Source: Hydractinia symbiolongicarpus (lineage: Eukaryota; Cnidaria; Hydrozoa; Anthoathecata; Hydractiniidae). Taken from it: a stretch of 64,000 bases of DNA. Position 1 is the stretch's first letter. Every line of letters begins with the position of its first letter. The stretch is taken from positions 13,589,001 through 13,653,000 of the forward strand of contig NC_079885.1 in NCBI RefSeq assembly GCF_029227915.1, read 5' to 3'. Shown here piece after piece: positions 29,825 through 45,884 of this stretch. A program made the translations under genes and the position numbers. A model generated the notes under the pieces. It had not been told where the DNA came from. It saw only the letters and a program-made list of their open reading frames with translations, and ran no database searches.

Positions 29825-31990
29825 TCATTTCAACCATTTCAAAGTAAATTTGTTGCGATGGCGACATTTGTTGATAAGTTCTGTTCTTTTATTTAACAGT
29901 CCCTTCGGTTCAGCTCGTACAATTGCTATTTTTTCTGTTAGGCACAAGTCACACGTGCGCGCTCCTGTCTTATACGGCATTGCACGTTTTTCAATACTCC
30001 ATAAGATTTCAAAGTCTGTTCCGTCGTCTTTTAATCTCCAAATTAATTTCGACAATTCGGTTTCGTTTCTGTATTTCTCGTGTCGAAAGGACTTTTTGTG
30101 GTTGTTAAACCTTTCTTTAAATTCGCCTTCGCATAATCCGTAGTAAAATTCCTTTTTGTCTACGTATTTGACTTCCGCTTTGTAGATAATGCATGCAGCT
30201 AAACAGTCACCATTCAGTGGACACTGGGACTTATCCCGGCAGTTGCAAGGTCGTTGTTTTTGCCTTTCTTCAGAAGTGAGGACTTTTTTATTATGCCCCT
30301 TTATGATGTTTCGGATGTTTGTGCTACATGAATAGCTCAACTTGAGGGTGTTTTTGTTGAAGATTTTATAATATTTGTGATCTTTATTGAAGTTTTTTCT
30401 AACAATCTTGAGAAATGATCGTCCAATGTCTGTTTTAACGTTTTTACTGAACGGCGGGTTGAACCAAATTATCTTCCTTTGGCGATTAGGGCGTTGTTTG
30501 GGTTTACTCGCGTATGCCATTGTGCTTTTAAATCCGCTGGCGGAGAGTGAAGCTTCGTATAAAGGCTTTGCGTCATCAAATGCTTTTTTGTTACATGATG
30601 TCGCAATTAATCTTTCGTTGACCATCTTCGGAATGACTTTCAATACATTATTCGGGTGGTTTGAATTAATGTTAATGTATAGCGGATCGTTGTTGGGTTT
30701 CCTGTAGGGTTTGTAGGTTTTACTATTCACGTTAAATGATACATCCAAAAAGTCTGTTTCAATCAGGTTCGTTTCGATAGTTACTGACAATTTGTCTTCC
30801 TTAAACAAGGTTATGATGTCTTTTCGAATTTTGTTCATTCGTGGTCCATTGGCGTTTTGGATAATTGCAAGTCCATCGTCTCTGTATAGACCAACATGTT
30901 TGATATCGATAATATTGCTGATCTTTTTTAATATATATAGTCCAACTAACTCACAGATCTCCGCTCCATCGAATGAACCCATTGTTACATCGAAAAGAAC
31001 GTTTCCTTTTTTAACCCAAGTCGATGATTTATCAAATAACAAGGACTTCCGACTGTGCCTTATTATATCGAGGACTTTGTTGTCGATTGGTACAGCAGAT
31101 CTTGCGAAATTAATTGCTTTGTCGAGTAGTTCTTCAGAGATAGAAGGGTAAAACTCGACAATGTCGAATTTGATGAATTTTGACTTTGCATCAGTTGGTG
31201 TTTTTTTGAACCATTCAATTACAGTAGATGTATTTCGCCATTGGTTGACCTGCGTTGCTTTCTGAACTTTTTCTATGATGGTCTCCAAGTACTTTTTACT
31301 GACGATTCCCATGTCTGTTTTGGCTGGATTAATTAATCTGCACTTGACATTTTGGGGGAAGTTTGGTTTGTGGTCTTTGATTGTAATGTAGGCCTGTTTC
31401 TCTGAGTAGCATTGCATTTTGGCGTCTAAATCTAGCGATTTTGCGATTTTTTTGGCCTCTTTATTGATGTTGGTTTTCAAAGAAGTACTACATTTTTCAT
31501 ACGATTTTGTGATATTTTCTGTAACGAGTTTGGTGTAATCATTTTTCGGAAGTTCGTATAGGTTATTAGTTTTATCGGCGAAAGCAAATACATTTTCGGA
31601 ATTTTGGATGTTCTTTACGTCTGTTTTCAATTTGTTTAAGAACGAATTGTCAACATTGCGGAATTCGATTTTTCGGATGAGGTCGTAAAGGTCGCTTTCG
31701 AAGCTTGCAAGGTTCGGGTTAACAGGTGGGGTTGCAGTTGATTTAAAACCGAAAGATACGTGTTCGTGCTCGTCTTCTTTTTCGTTATTTTTATCGAAGA
31801 AATATGCCTTCCATCGAATTCGTTTGATAAGGCTTTCTACTTTGTCCATTAAACATTTTAAGTATGTATTTTTCGGTGGTATCGGGATATTCTTTAGCGA
31901 GTAACCAAGATTTCTCCTTTCCATGACCATAAAACAATAATGTAAAATCTTGTAAACAGTGGTGTGTAGAGTGTTCAGAGTGCTCAACAA
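29825..31990 (-). CDS. Penelope-like reverse transcriptase with C-terminal GIY-YIG endonuclease
   Basis: 721 residues, uninterrupted. The RT shows ITIKDHKPNFPQNVKCRLIN (about 202-221, typical of Penelope-like RTs), motif A FIKFDIVEFYPSI (272-284), motif B MGSFDGAEICELVGL (337-351), and the catalytic YRDD at 369-372. A Cys-rich linker (CNCRDKSQCPLNGDCLAAC) precedes the GIY-YIG nuclease (YKAEVKYVDKKEFYYGLCEG, ERFNNHKKSFRH, ELSKLIW). The enzyme nicks the target and copies its RNA there. Candidate starts are the first Met or MVMERRN at residue 21. All key residues are present, so this copy could be active. Confidence 0.9.
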   Translation of the reverse strand: MLSTLNTLHTTVYKILHYCFMVMERRNLGYSLKNIPIPPKNTYLKCLMDKVESLIKRIRWKAYFFDKNNEKEDEHEHVSFGFKSTATPPVNPNLASFESDLYDLIRKIEFRNVDNSFLNKLKTDVKNIQNSENVFAFADKTNNLYELPKNDYTKLVTENITKSYEKCSTSLKTNINKEAKKIAKSLDLDAKMQCYSEKQAYITIKDHKPNFPQNVKCRLINPAKTDMGIVSKKYLETIIEKVQKATQVNQWRNTSTVIEWFKKTPTDAKSKFIKFDIVEFYPSISEELLDKAINFARSAVPIDNKVLDIIRHSRKSLLFDKSSTWVKKGNVLFDVTMGSFDGAEICELVGLYILKKISNIIDIKHVGLYRDDGLAIIQNANGPRMNKIRKDIITLFKEDKLSVTIETNLIETDFLDVSFNVNSKTYKPYRKPNNDPLYININSNHPNNVLKVIPKMVNERLIATSCNKKAFDDAKPLYEASLSASGFKSTMAYASKPKQRPNRQRKIIWFNPPFSKNVKTDIGRSFLKIVRKNFNKDHKYYKIFNKNTLKLSYSCSTNIRNIIKGHNKKVLTSEERQKQRPCNCRDKSQCPLNGDCLAACIIYKAEVKYVDKKEFYYGLCEGEFKERFNNHKKSFRHEKYRNETELSKLIWRLKDDGTDFEILWSIEKRAMPYKTGARTCDLCLTEKIAIVRAEPKGLLNKRTELINKCRHRNKFTLKWLK

Positions 31991-32122
31991 AAACAGGAGC
32001 TTTTATAAACACGAAGTAATTTTAACACAAATTACAACAGAGTGCTCAATGTGTAACAGAGCAGTTATATTATTTTTATGTTTTGTTTTCAAGAAAAAAC
32101 TACATTAATTTTGCTACTTAAA

Positions 32123-32148
32123 GTTTCATGCTTCTTAGCAATCTTCAG
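32123..32148 (-). ncRNA. Hammerhead-like core, second Penelope-like copy
   Basis: Same sequence as 29,686-29,711 in the truncated copy, 2,437 bases away. Confidence 0.3.
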
Positions 32149-32261
32149 GCAAATGATACAAATTATACAAGTTGGTACTAACTAAAGTATAAACCTTTTT
32201 AATTACGTGATAAAACGTAATAAAACAAATAAATACAAATAAATACATTGTTCGTTACAGT

Positions 32262-33797
<1,536 letters not shown>

Positions 33798-34997
33798 GAA
33801 ATGATGTAGAACTTAATGATGTAGAACTTATTACATTTTCTAAACAGGAATTTTTTTTTTGCTTTTCTGAAAGTCGTTCTGATTGAACCAAAAAAGTTAA
33901 TGTGATAAATATATATATTTGAAGATTTTCAGTATATACGTGTTGACGATTGCACAAGAACCGCTTGTCAGAATTTAAAACGTCTCAATAAAAAATATAG
34001 ATATCAATATAGTTATAATTTCCATTTGTCACTTAATCCACACTGGTGATGCTCACCGACAGGGTCAAAAAAAGTTGATTTCCTGCCCTACAATGTGGCA
34101 ATGTCTAATAAACCACTTTTTTGTGATGTTCCAATATTATATATAGCTACAATCATCTACAAAAATATGGCTCTCACCCCTTCTACTATGACATTCAATG
34201 TTATAAAGTTCCCAACTTGACCTCTATAAAACATTGATCGCAAGTGAATCTGTTAGAATATAGAGGTATGTACTTTTGCTGATTTCGCTAAACATTTTTG
34301 TCTAAAATTGGACGATTGTGGATTGTGGCTAGAACAAGCTATGTAATGGGACATTCCTAATCAGGAGTAGAATTATATCACTTACTGTGTCATAGTATAG
34401 GTAGTGTATGGTAGCTACCTGATAGAAAATATGTCGAAAATAATTTTCTATGCTAGCTTGTGTAGCTGATTTTATAGGTAAAGTAGCTAATTTTATGCTA
34501 GCTTTGTAGCTGGTTTTATGCTAGCTGTATATGTTATATGTTTGCTCTATTTTATGCCAGCTAGCTTAAAAAGTCTTAAAAATCTTTAAATCTATTTAAG
34601 TTCTATTATTATTTCAGCTCAGTCGGTAGTTTTATGCTAGCTAGCCTTAGGTGTAAGTGAGAATAAGAAAGGGTTCGTTACATGTAAAAAATAGTTAGCC
34701 TTTCTTCCTTTTCTTGAACAATACGATATAGCTTTAGATTAACGAAAGTTTGAGTTTTAACAAACAACAAACACTCCTTTGCCGTGCTATAAACAAGTTG
34801 TCTCGCTTACTAAAAAATGTACTAGAGAATGACCATATTAAATTGCTGGATTACTGTGATCCTTTGGACGAAATTTTAATATTTCCATAGTAACCATGAT
34901 AATTTGGATGTATAGGGACGAAATCCTATATACTCTCCACCGTACTTACATTTCCTTTATATTTGGCTTATATCAATATAGAAAGTGTTGCGGAGAG

Positions 34998-35204
34998 GTT
35001 GCCAAGGCAAAGGCATTAAGCACGGCAAGGAAAGGGCAAAGGCAGGCAAGGAAATAGGAAGAGGAATCAGGAAGGCAGGGGTAGGAAGGCATGGGAGCCA
35101 CAGGCAAGGACATAGTAGGCAGGCACCAGAAAAGGCATAGGAAGGGTAGGCAAAGAAAGGCACGGTCAGTGCTGGCAAGGCAATGGAACGGCAAGGCAGG
35201 GGTG
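34998..35204. repeat. GGCAAGG minisatellite of unit A
   Basis: Short degenerate repeats on GGCAAGG, preceded by ATATAGAAAGTGTTGCGGAG. Confidence 0.8.
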
Positions 35205-36253
35205 CATGACTTTAGTAGAAAATCTCCACCTTACAACTCAAAGATTGCGTATATTCAATATGTCTAAGTTAAGTATCATATTAGTCCAGGAGTATAGAAA
35301 ATATTGAGGTGCAAATGTTTCAAATTCAATATCTCAAAAAAAAAGTCTCAAATTTATCTCAGGTCAATACACAGTGAATCATAGCAGAATTATGTGCCAT
35401 TACAAGTATTTAAACAATCGGTCATAACGACATATCATTTTTTCATAAATCTGAGAATAACTTGGTTCCAATGACAACAACATTAAAAAGTCAAGATATA
35501 GAAAAAATCAGAGAAGTCCTACTCAAAGGTTACCTATTATATGTCACTTTATGTCTGTGTAATGTTCAATTTTAAAAAAGAAGCAGAATTTATGACATGG
35601 ATATTATTTGTACTGATCATTATTTTAGCTATATAATATTGTAATAGATTATAATTTGAGAATACATGATTTATTATTCTTTTCCTCCAGCCATTTTTTG
35701 TCCTCTTTGGTTCTCCCCTATAGACACTGCATTTGTCCACTTGAAGCCTAGCTTGTGTTAAATATTTTAGAATTCAAAACAGTATGTGTCAGTTGTTAGG
35801 CTTAGCCCATCTTACAATAATTAATGTTGATATTGCTGATATAATAATGTTGATATTTGCATTTACAATGAAGTTTTTTTTTTCCTGTCTGAATATACAT
35901 TTTAACAAAGTTTTATCCTAAAATAACAAAAGAAATCTTTTTTTTTAAAAGATAAAAGTTCTTTTTAACCATAACCTCAAATAAAAGCATGCAACTAAGA
36001 AACAAATAAAAATTAAAAAAATTCAAGAAAATTTCAGCCAATATTCAGGCATTTTGCTAAGAATATTGAGGCTTAAGTCAAAAAACGATTTTCTTATAAA
36101 CAAAATGGTATGCAATTTTTCCTTTTCACAGAGTATATACTATTTTTCCTAATATACCTAAACGATACAGATTTTTGCGGTAATTAATTTTGCAGATGTG
36201 CAAAATAATACTATAAAGCTGGCTATAGATGCAAGATATATATTTTTTATCCT

Positions 36254-36323
36254 AGCCCTGTTCAGGATTTGAACCTGGATCTCTCATTTCTAAGAGTGTC
36301 ATAACCATTAGACCAACAGGGCT
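36254..36323 (-). tRNA. tRNA-like sequence in unit B (probably a pseudo-tRNA)
   Basis: Same sequence as 28,861-28,930, so the same odd anticodon arm. Confidence 0.4.
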
Positions 36324-36714
36324 TGAATGTATATACAAAACACTACAGGTAAATATTATATACACTTAGAAATTTACAGCACAAATAAACCTTTTTTTAA
36401 GAAACGCTCAGTTAAGCTACAAGTGACTGTGTTATCTGACATTGAACGTCTAATGAAATGATTAATAAGATCTGTAAACTGTGCACACATTTAGGTGGAG
36501 CGCTTAAGTAAAGGTATATATATGCAATATGTCGTAAATGAGGGTAGCAACACTAACGTGGTTCAGGTGTAGCAATATTCCATGGACCAGTGACATATAT
36601 TTTTTAGAACCTGATGCATATTTTAGAAAACGTTAAACATAAAAAGAAGCAAGAATGGTATCTGGCATTGGGTCAAGTAAGGGAAGTGGAAAGTATTTCT
36701 TCATCAGGTAATTG

Positions 36715-36859
<145 letters not shown>

Positions 36860-39315
36860 GAAATGATGTAGAACTTAATGATGTAGAACTTATTACATTT
36901 TCTAAACAGGAATTTTTTTTTTGCTTTTCTGAAAGTCGTTCTGATTGAACCAAAAAAGTTAATGTGATAAATATATATATTTGAAGATTTTCAGTATATA
37001 CGTGTTGACGATTGCACAAGAACCGCTTGTCAGAATTTAAAACGTCTCAATAAAAAATATAGATATCAATATAGTGATAATTTCCATTTGTCACTTAATC
37101 CACACTGGTGATGCTCACCGACAGGGTCAAAAAAAGTTGATTTCCTGCCCTACAATGTGGCAATGTCTAATAAACCACTTTTTTGTGATGTTCCAATATT
37201 ATATATAGCTACAATCATCTACAAAAATATGGCTCTCACCCCTTCTACTATGACATTCAATGTTATAAAGTTCCCAACTTGACCTCTATAAAACATTGAT
37301 CGCAAGTGAATCTGTTAGAATATAGAGGTATGTACTTTTGCTGATTTCGCTAAACATTTTTGTCTAAAATTGGACGATTGTGGATTGTGGCTAGAACAAG
37401 CTATGTAATGGGACATTCCTAATCAGGAGTAGAATTATATCACTTACTGTGTCATAGTATAGGTAGTGTATGGTAGCTACCTGATAGAAAATATGTCGAA
37501 AATAATTTTCTATGCTAGCTTGTGTAGCTGATTTTATAGGTAAAGTAGCTAATTTTATGCTAGCTTTGTAGCTGGTTTTATGCTAGCTGTATATGTTATA
37601 TGTTTGCTCTATTTTATGCCAGCTAGCTTAAAAAGTCTTAAAAATCTTTAAATCTATTTAAGTTCTATTATTATTTCAGCTCAGTCGGTAGTTTTATGCT
37701 AGCTAGCCTTAGGTGTAAGTGAGAATAAGAAAGGGTTCGTTACATGTAAAAAATAGTTAGCCTTTCTTCCTTTTCTTGAACAATACGATATAGCTTTAGA
37801 TTAACGAAAGTTTGAGTTTTAACAAACAACAAACACTCCTTTGCCGTGCTATAAACAAGTTGTCTCGCTTACTAAAAAATGTACTAGAGAATGACCATAT
37901 TAAATTGCTGGATTACTGTGATCCTTTGGACGAAATTTTAATATTTCCATAGTAACCATGATAATTTGGATGTATAGGGACGAAATCCTATATACTCTCC
38001 ACCGTACTTACATTTCCTTTATATTTGGCTTATATCAATATAGAAAGTGTTGCGGAGAGGTTGCCAAGGCAAAGGCATTAAGCACGGCAAGGAAAGGGCA
38101 AAGGCAGGCAAGGAAATAGAAAGAGGAATCAGGAAGGCAGGGGTAGGAAGGCATGGGAGCCACAGGCAAGGACATAGTAGGCAGGCACCAGAAAAGGCAT
38201 AGGAAGGGTAGGCAAAGAAAGGCACGGTCAGTGCTGGCAAGGCAATGGAACGGCAAGGCAGGGGTGCATGACTTTAGTAGAAAATCTCCACCTTACAACT
38301 CAAAGATTGCGTATATTCAATATGTCTAAGTTAAGTATCATATTAGTCCAGGAGTATAGAAAATATTGAGGTGCAAATGTTTCAAATTCAATATCTCAAT
38401 AAAAAAGTCTCAAATTTATCTCAGGTCAATACACAGTGAATCATAGCAGAATTATGTGCCATTACAAGTATTTAAACAATCGGTCATAACGACATATCAT
38501 TTTTTCATAAATCTGAGAATAACTTGGTTCCAATGACAACAACATTAAAAAGTCAAGATATAGAAAAAATCAGAGAAGTCCTACTCAAAGGTTACCTATT
38601 ATATGTCACTTTATGTCTGTGTAATGTTCAATTTTAAAAAAGAAGCAGAATTTATGACATGGATATTATTTGTACTGATCATTATTTTAGCTATATAATA
38701 TTGTAATAGATTATAATTTGAGAATACATGATTTATTATTCTTTTCCTCCAGCCATTTTTTGTCCTCTTTGGTTCTCCCCTATAGACACTGCATTTGTCC
38801 ACTTGAAGCCTAGCTTGTGTTAAATATTTTAGAATTCAAAACAGTATGTGTCAGTTGTTAGGCTTAGCCCATCTTACAATAATTAATGTTGATATTGCTG
38901 ATATAATAATGTTGATATTTGCATTTACAATGAAGTTTTTTTTTTCCTGTCTGAATATACATTTTAACAAAGTTTTATCCTAAAATAACAAAAGAAATCT
39001 TTTTTTTTAAAAGATAAAAGTTCTTTTTAACCATAACCTCAAATAAAAGCATGCAACTAAGAAACAAATAAAAATTAAAAAAATTCAAGAAAATTTCAGC
39101 CAATATTCAGGCATTTTGCTAAGAATATTGAGGCTTAAGTCAAAAAACGATTTTCTTATAAACAAAATGGTATGCAATTTTTCCTTTTCACAGAGTATAT
39201 ACTATTTTTCCTAATATACCTAAACGATACAGATTTTTGCGGTAATTAATTTTGCAGATGTGCAAAATAATACTATAAAGCTGGCTATAGATGCAAGATA
39301 TATATTTTTTATCCT

Positions 39316-39385
39316 AGCCCTGTTCAGGATTTGAACCTGGATCTCTCATTTCTAAGAGTGTCATAACCATTAGACCAACAGGGCT
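39316..39385 (-). tRNA. tRNA-like sequence in unit C (probably a pseudo-tRNA)
   Basis: Same sequence as 28,861-28,930. Confidence 0.4.
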
Positions 39386-39776
39386 TGAATGTATATACAA
39401 AACACTACAGGTAAATATTATATACACTTAGAAATTTACAGCACAAATAAACCTTTTTTTAAGAAACGCTCAGTTAAGCTACAAGTGACTGTGTTATCTG
39501 ACATTGAACGTCTAATGAAATGATTAATAAGATCTGTAAACTGTGCACACATTTAGGTGGAGCGCTTAAGTAAAGGTATATATATGCAATATGTCGTAAA
39601 TGAGGGTAGCAACACTAACGTGGTTCAGGTGTAGCAATATTCCATGGACCAGTGACATATATTTTTTAGAACCTGATGCATATTTTAGAAAACGTTAAAC
39701 ATAAAAAGAAGCAAGAATGGTATCTGGCATTGGGTCAAGTAAGGGAAGTGGAAAGTATTTCTTCATCAGGTAATTG

Positions 39777-39889
<113 letters not shown>

Positions 39890-41987
39890 GAAATGATGTA
39901 GAACTTAATGATGTAGAACTTATTACATTTTCTAAACAGGAATTTTTTTTTTGCTTTTCTGAAAGTCGTTCTGATTGAACCAAAAAAGTTAATGTGATAA
40001 ATATATATATTTGAAGATTTTCAGTATATACGTGTTGACGATTGCACAAGAACCGCTTGTCAGAATTTAAAACGTCTCAATAAAAAATATAGATATCAAT
40101 ATAGTGATAATTTCCATTTGTCACTTAATCCACACTGGTGATGCTCACCGACAGGGTCAAAAAAAGTTGATTTCCTGCCCTACAATGTGGCAATGTCTAA
40201 TAAACCACTTTTTTGTGATGTTCCAATATTATATATAGCTACAATCATCTACAAAAATATGGCTCTCACCCCTTCTACTATGACATTCAATGTTATAAAG
40301 TTCCCAACTTGACCTCTATAAAACATTGATCGCAAGTGAATCTGTTAGAATATAGAGGTATGTACTTTTGCTGATTTCGCTAAACATTTTTGTCTAAAAT
40401 TGGACGATTGTGGATTGTGGCTAGAACAAGCTATGTAATGGGACATTCCTAATCAGGAGTAGAATTATATCACTTACTGTGTCATAGTATAGGTAGTGTA
40501 TGGTAGCTACCTGATAGAAAATATGTCGAAAATAATTTTCTATGCTAGCTTGTGTAGCTGATTTTATAGGTAAAGTAGCTAATTTTATGCTAGCTTTGTA
40601 GCTGGTTTTATGCTAGCTGTATATGTTATATGTTTGCTCTATTTTATGCCAGCTAGCTTAAAAAGTCTTAAAAATCTTTAAATCTATTTAAGTTCTATTA
40701 TTATTTCAGCTCAGTCGGTAGTTTTATGCTAGCTAGCCTTAGGTGTAAGTGAGAATAAGAAAGGGTTCGTTACATGTAAAAAATAGTTAGCCTTTCTTCC
40801 TTTTCTTGAACAATACGATATAGCTTTAGATTAACGAAAGTTTGAGTTTTAACAAACAACAAACACTCCTTTGCCGTGCTATAAACAAGTTGTCTCGCTT
40901 ACTAAAAAATGTACTAGAGAATGACCATATTAAATTGCTGGATTACTGTGATCCTTTGGACGAAATTTTAATATTTCCATAGTAACCATGATAATTTGGA
41001 TGTATAGGGACGAAATCCCATATACTCTCCACCGTACTTACATTTCCTTTATATTTGGCTTATATAATGAGGAAATAGGCTCCGCTACGCTCCGTGCGCT
41101 GACGCGCACTCCGCTTCTCTCCGCAAAAAGAATCTCGCCGAAGTGTGGACTTTTGGACTCTCTTTAGTCGAAATTTACGGTGAAAGAAAGATTGATATTA
41201 ATTAGGGGATGGGTGCGTAGGAACTAGTATAGAAAGTTTGCGAAGCGTAAGACTGAGTCCCCTAGGTTCGCAAGCGAAAAATTTTAGATGCCCCTTTCGG
41301 TTGAATTGTATAACGAATCGTATAAAAAACAAAGTTCCCACGTGCTCCATGGTAATCGATCAAACTGTTTCATCTTCGCCTTGATGAAACATTTCCTGGG
41401 GTTTCCGCATTAGCAGCACCGTAGTGTGTTCCGGACACAATATTACTTGCACCAGGGACATATATTTAGAACCTGATGTATCGAAAAAAAAGGTTAAACG
41501 GAACAAGAATGGTGTCCGACATCAGTGTACAGTTCGGGTCAAGTTACAAAAACGGAAAATATTTCTTTATCGTGAAATTATTTTCTGGTTTAAAAAATTA
41601 TGAGATTTCCCGAACAGGAAATTTTTTCATTTTTCTGAAATTTGTTCTGATTGAACCCAAAAAATGAATTATATGTATATATATTTGAAGATTTTCAGTA
41701 GGCGGTCAGAATTTAAAACGCCTCAGTAATAACAAATGTATATACATGTTGAAAATGTTTCCCCGATACATATTTATTGAAATAATTTCCGTTTCTGTAA
41801 CTTGAGCCGCACTGGTGTAAGCTCACCGGCAGTACCTCTATATAAACATTAATCATCAGTGGACGAGACCACGTACTATTTGCAAAATATGTGACTATAG
41901 CTATAGCTATGTTTTTTTGCTGTCTTTTCTAAACTTTTTGGTTCTTGGTTTTTGATATATAAAATTGGCAGAGTCAACAAATTTTGT

Positions 41988-44900
41988 GCACAATTGTAGC
42001 TAGCATAAAATTATCAATGTTGCTAGCATAAAATTAGATATTTGTGCTGACAAAATAGCTAGCTAGCTAGCATAGAAAAATTCTTTCAGACAGATTTTCT
42101 AGCTTTTGCTAGCTATATGGCACTGTTTGTTCTCTTTTTTATTCGAGCTAGCTAACTCTTCTTAAAGTGTAGTTAGCTAGCTATAGCTATATATGCTATC
42201 TAAGTTTTAATATTATCCCAGCTAAGTCGGCAGTTTTATACTAGCTAGCTTTAGGTGTGAGTGAGGCTAGAAAAGGGCTCATTACATGTAAAAAATAGTG
42301 ATATACTAGCTAACATACCCTTTCTTCGTTTTCTTGAAAATGCCCTTCCGTCCATTACGTCCAACAAGCCAATATGGCCATCAACGCAACTTTCATTTCA
42401 AGCGCTATGTATGTGAGACAATGTCACGTGATATTAGTAAGAGTGACCGTGGCTAAAGCCGTATGCCGACCTGATCTCAACTGGAAACGGCATGGTCTCG
42501 ACGAACCAGATTTTCACGGAAGAAATGACCATAAAAAATATTTGGGTAAGTGGGTCAAAAATCGGACGTTTTGAAATTTGATGTACTAGGAGAAAACGCG
42601 GAAATTCGATACGCTCTAATATATTTATGGGAACGAGGAAAATAGCTTCGCTGCGCTCGGCTCGCTGGCGCTCCCCTTCACTACGCTCCGCAATAATTTA
42701 CTCTTCCTATTGTTATTGCCTCGCGGTAGCCGGTCTGTTTAATGGGTTCGGCCAGCTTCGGCCAACTGCAATTCTGAAGTTCTTTCTGATCCAACATGTC
42801 TTCTGATGGGAGCTTGCGGGATCGGGTTTTGCTGTAACTAGTATAGAAAGTGTTGCGGAGCGTAGGACTGAGTCCCCTAGGTTCGCAAGCGAAAAATTTT
42901 AGATGCCCCTTTCGGTTGAATTGTATAACGAATCGTATAAAAAACAAAGTTCCCACGTGCTCCATGGTAATCGATCAAACTGTTTCATCTTCGCCTTGAT
43001 GAAACATTTCCTGGGGTTTCCGCATTAGCAGTACCGTAGTGTGTTCCGGACGCAATATTACTTGCACCAGGGACATATTTTCTTTAGAACCTGATGTATC
43101 GAAAATGCTAAAAAAGGTTAAACGGAACAAGAATGGTGTTCGGGTCAAGTTACAAAAACGGAAAATATTTCTTTATCGTGAAATTATTTTCTGGTTTAAA
43201 AAATTATGAGATTTCCCGAACAGGAAATTTTTTCATTTTTCTGAAATTTGTTCTGATTGAACCCAAAAAATGAATTAAATATATATATATTTGAAGATTT
43301 TCAGTAGGCGTTGATGATTGCATGAGAACCGCTTGTCAGAATTTAAAACGCCTCAGTAATAACAAATGTATATACATGTTGAAAAAGTTTCCCCGATACA
43401 TATTTATTGAAATAATTTCCGTTTCTGTAACTTGAGCCGCACTGGTGTAAGCTCGAGCTAGCTAACTATTCTTAAAGTAGTTAGCTAGCTATAGCTATAA
43501 ATGCTATCTAAGTTTTAATATTATCCCAGCTAAGTCGGCAGTTTTATACTAGCTAGCTTTAGGTGTGAGTGAGGCTAGAAAAGGGCTCATTACATGTAAA
43601 AAATAGTGATATACTAGCTAACATACCCTTTCTTCGTTTTCTTGAAAATGCCCTTCCGTCCATTACGTCCAACAAGCCAATATGGCCATCAACGCAATTT
43701 TCATTTCAAGCGCTATGTATGTGAGACAATGTCACGTGATATTAGTAAGAGTGACCGTGGCTAAAGCCGTATGCCGACCTGATCTCAACTGGAAACGGAA
43801 TGGTCTCGACGAACCAGATTTTCACGGAAGAAATGACCATAAAAAATATTTGGGTAAGTGGGTCAAAAATCGGACGTTTTGAAATTTGATGTACTAGGAG
43901 AAAACGCGGAAATTCGATACGCTCTAATATATTTATGGGAACGAGGAAAATAGCTTCGCTGCGCTCGGCTCGCTGGCGCTCCCCTTCACTACGCTCCGCA
44001 AAAAGCAATGATATTTGCGAATGTAAAAGTCTTTATAAGATATTGAAAGATAAAATAACAGAGTTTCCTGATTTTGGAACATTAGATCATTGGAGAAAGA
44101 TTGAGAAAAAGTTGTTAAGCAACTAGTATAGAAAGTGTTGCGGAGCGTGGGACTGAGTCCCCTAGGTTCGCAAGCGAAAAATTTTAGATGCCCCTTTCGG
44201 TTGAATTGTATAACGAATCGTATAAAAACAAAGTTCCCACGTGCTCCATGGTAATCGATCAAACTGTTTCATCTTCGCCTTGATGAAACATTTCCTGGGG
44301 TTTCCGCATTAGCAGCACCGTAGTGTGTTCCGGACACAATATTACTTGCACCAGGGACATATATTTAGAACCTGATGTATCGAAAAAAAAGGTTAAACGG
44401 AACAAGAATGGTGTCCGACATCAGTGTACAGTTCGGGTCAAGTTACAAAAACGGAAAATATTTCTTTATCGTGAAATTATTTTCTGGTTTAAAAAATTAT
44501 GAGATTTCCCGAACAGGAAATTTTTTCATTTTTCTGAAATTTGTTCTGATTGAACCCAAAAAATGAATTATATGTATATATATTTGAAGATTTTCAGTAG
44601 GCGTTGATGATTGCATGAGAACCGCTTGTCAGAATTTAAAACGCCTCAGTAATAACAAATGTATATACATGTTGAAAAAGTTTCCCTGATACATATTTAT
44701 TGAAATAATTTCCGTTTCTGTAACTTGAGCCGCACTGGTGTAAGCTCACCGGCAGTACCTCTATATAAACATTAATCATCAGTGGACGAGACCACGTACT
44801 ATTTGCAAAATATGTGACTATAGCTATAGCTATGTTTTTTTGCTGTCTTTTCTAAACTTTTTGGTTCTTGGTTTTTGATATATAAAATTGGCAGAGTCAA

Positions 44901-45884
44901 CAAATTTTGTGCACAATTGTAGCTAGCATAAAATTATCAATGTTGCTAGCATAAAATTAGATATTTGTGCTGACAAAATAGCTAGCTAGCTAGCATAGAA
45001 AAATTCTTTCAGACAGATTTTCTAGCTTTTGCTAGCTATATGGCACTGTTTGTTCTCTTTTTTATTCGAGCTAGCTAACTCTTCTTAAAGTGTAGTTAGC
45101 TAGCTATAGCTATATATGCTATCTAAGTTTTAATATTATCCCAGCTAAGTCGGCAGTTTTATACTAGCTAGCTTTAGGTGTGAGTGAGGCTAGAAAGGGG
45201 CTCATTACATGTAAAAAATAGTGATATACTAGCTAACATACCCTTTCTTCGTTTTCTTGAAAATGCCCTTCCGTCCATTACGTCCAACAAACCAATATGG
45301 CCATCAACGCAATTTTCATTTCAAGCGCTATGTATGTGAGACAATGTCACGTGATATTAGTAAGAGTGACCGTGGCTAAAGCCGTATGCCGACCTGATCT
45401 CAACTGGAAACGGCATGGTCTCGACGAACCAGATTTTCACGGAAGAAATGACCATAAAAAATATTTGGGTAAGTGGGTTAAAAATCGGACGTTTTGAAAT
45501 TTGATGTACTAGGAGAAAACGTGGAAATTCGATACGCTCTAATATATTTATGGGAACGAGGAAAATAGCTTCGCTGCGCTCCGCAATAATTTACTCTTCC
45601 TATTGTTATTGCCTCGCGGTAGCCAGTCTGTTTAATGGGTTCGGCCAGCTTCGGCCAACTGCAATTCTGAAGTTCTTTCTGATCCAACATGTCTTCTGAT
45701 GGGAGCTTGCGGGATCGGGTTGTGCTTGCTGTAACTAGTATAGAAAGTGTTGCGGAGCGTAGGACTGAGTCCCCTAGGTTCGCAAGCGAAAAATTTTAGA
45801 TGCCCCTTTCGGTTGAATTGTATAACGAATCGTATAAAAACAAAGTTCCCACGTGCTCCATGGTAATCGATCAAACTGTTTCAT
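41988..45884 (+). repeat. Higher-order repeat, first copy (3,897 bp)
   Basis: Three array units that recur as a block. Rare variants (AACAAACC near 45,287, TTTCCCTGAT near 44,681, GAAAGGGGC near 45,195) return at exactly +3,897. Confidence 0.9.

Noticed and set aside
43300-43370. Hammerhead-like fold in array units (GGCGTTGATGA ... GTC ... AACGCC)
   Set aside because: The outer stem and TGATGA fit, but the GAAA core is replaced by GAGAA and the first core base is wrong. Units A-C have diverged further at the core.
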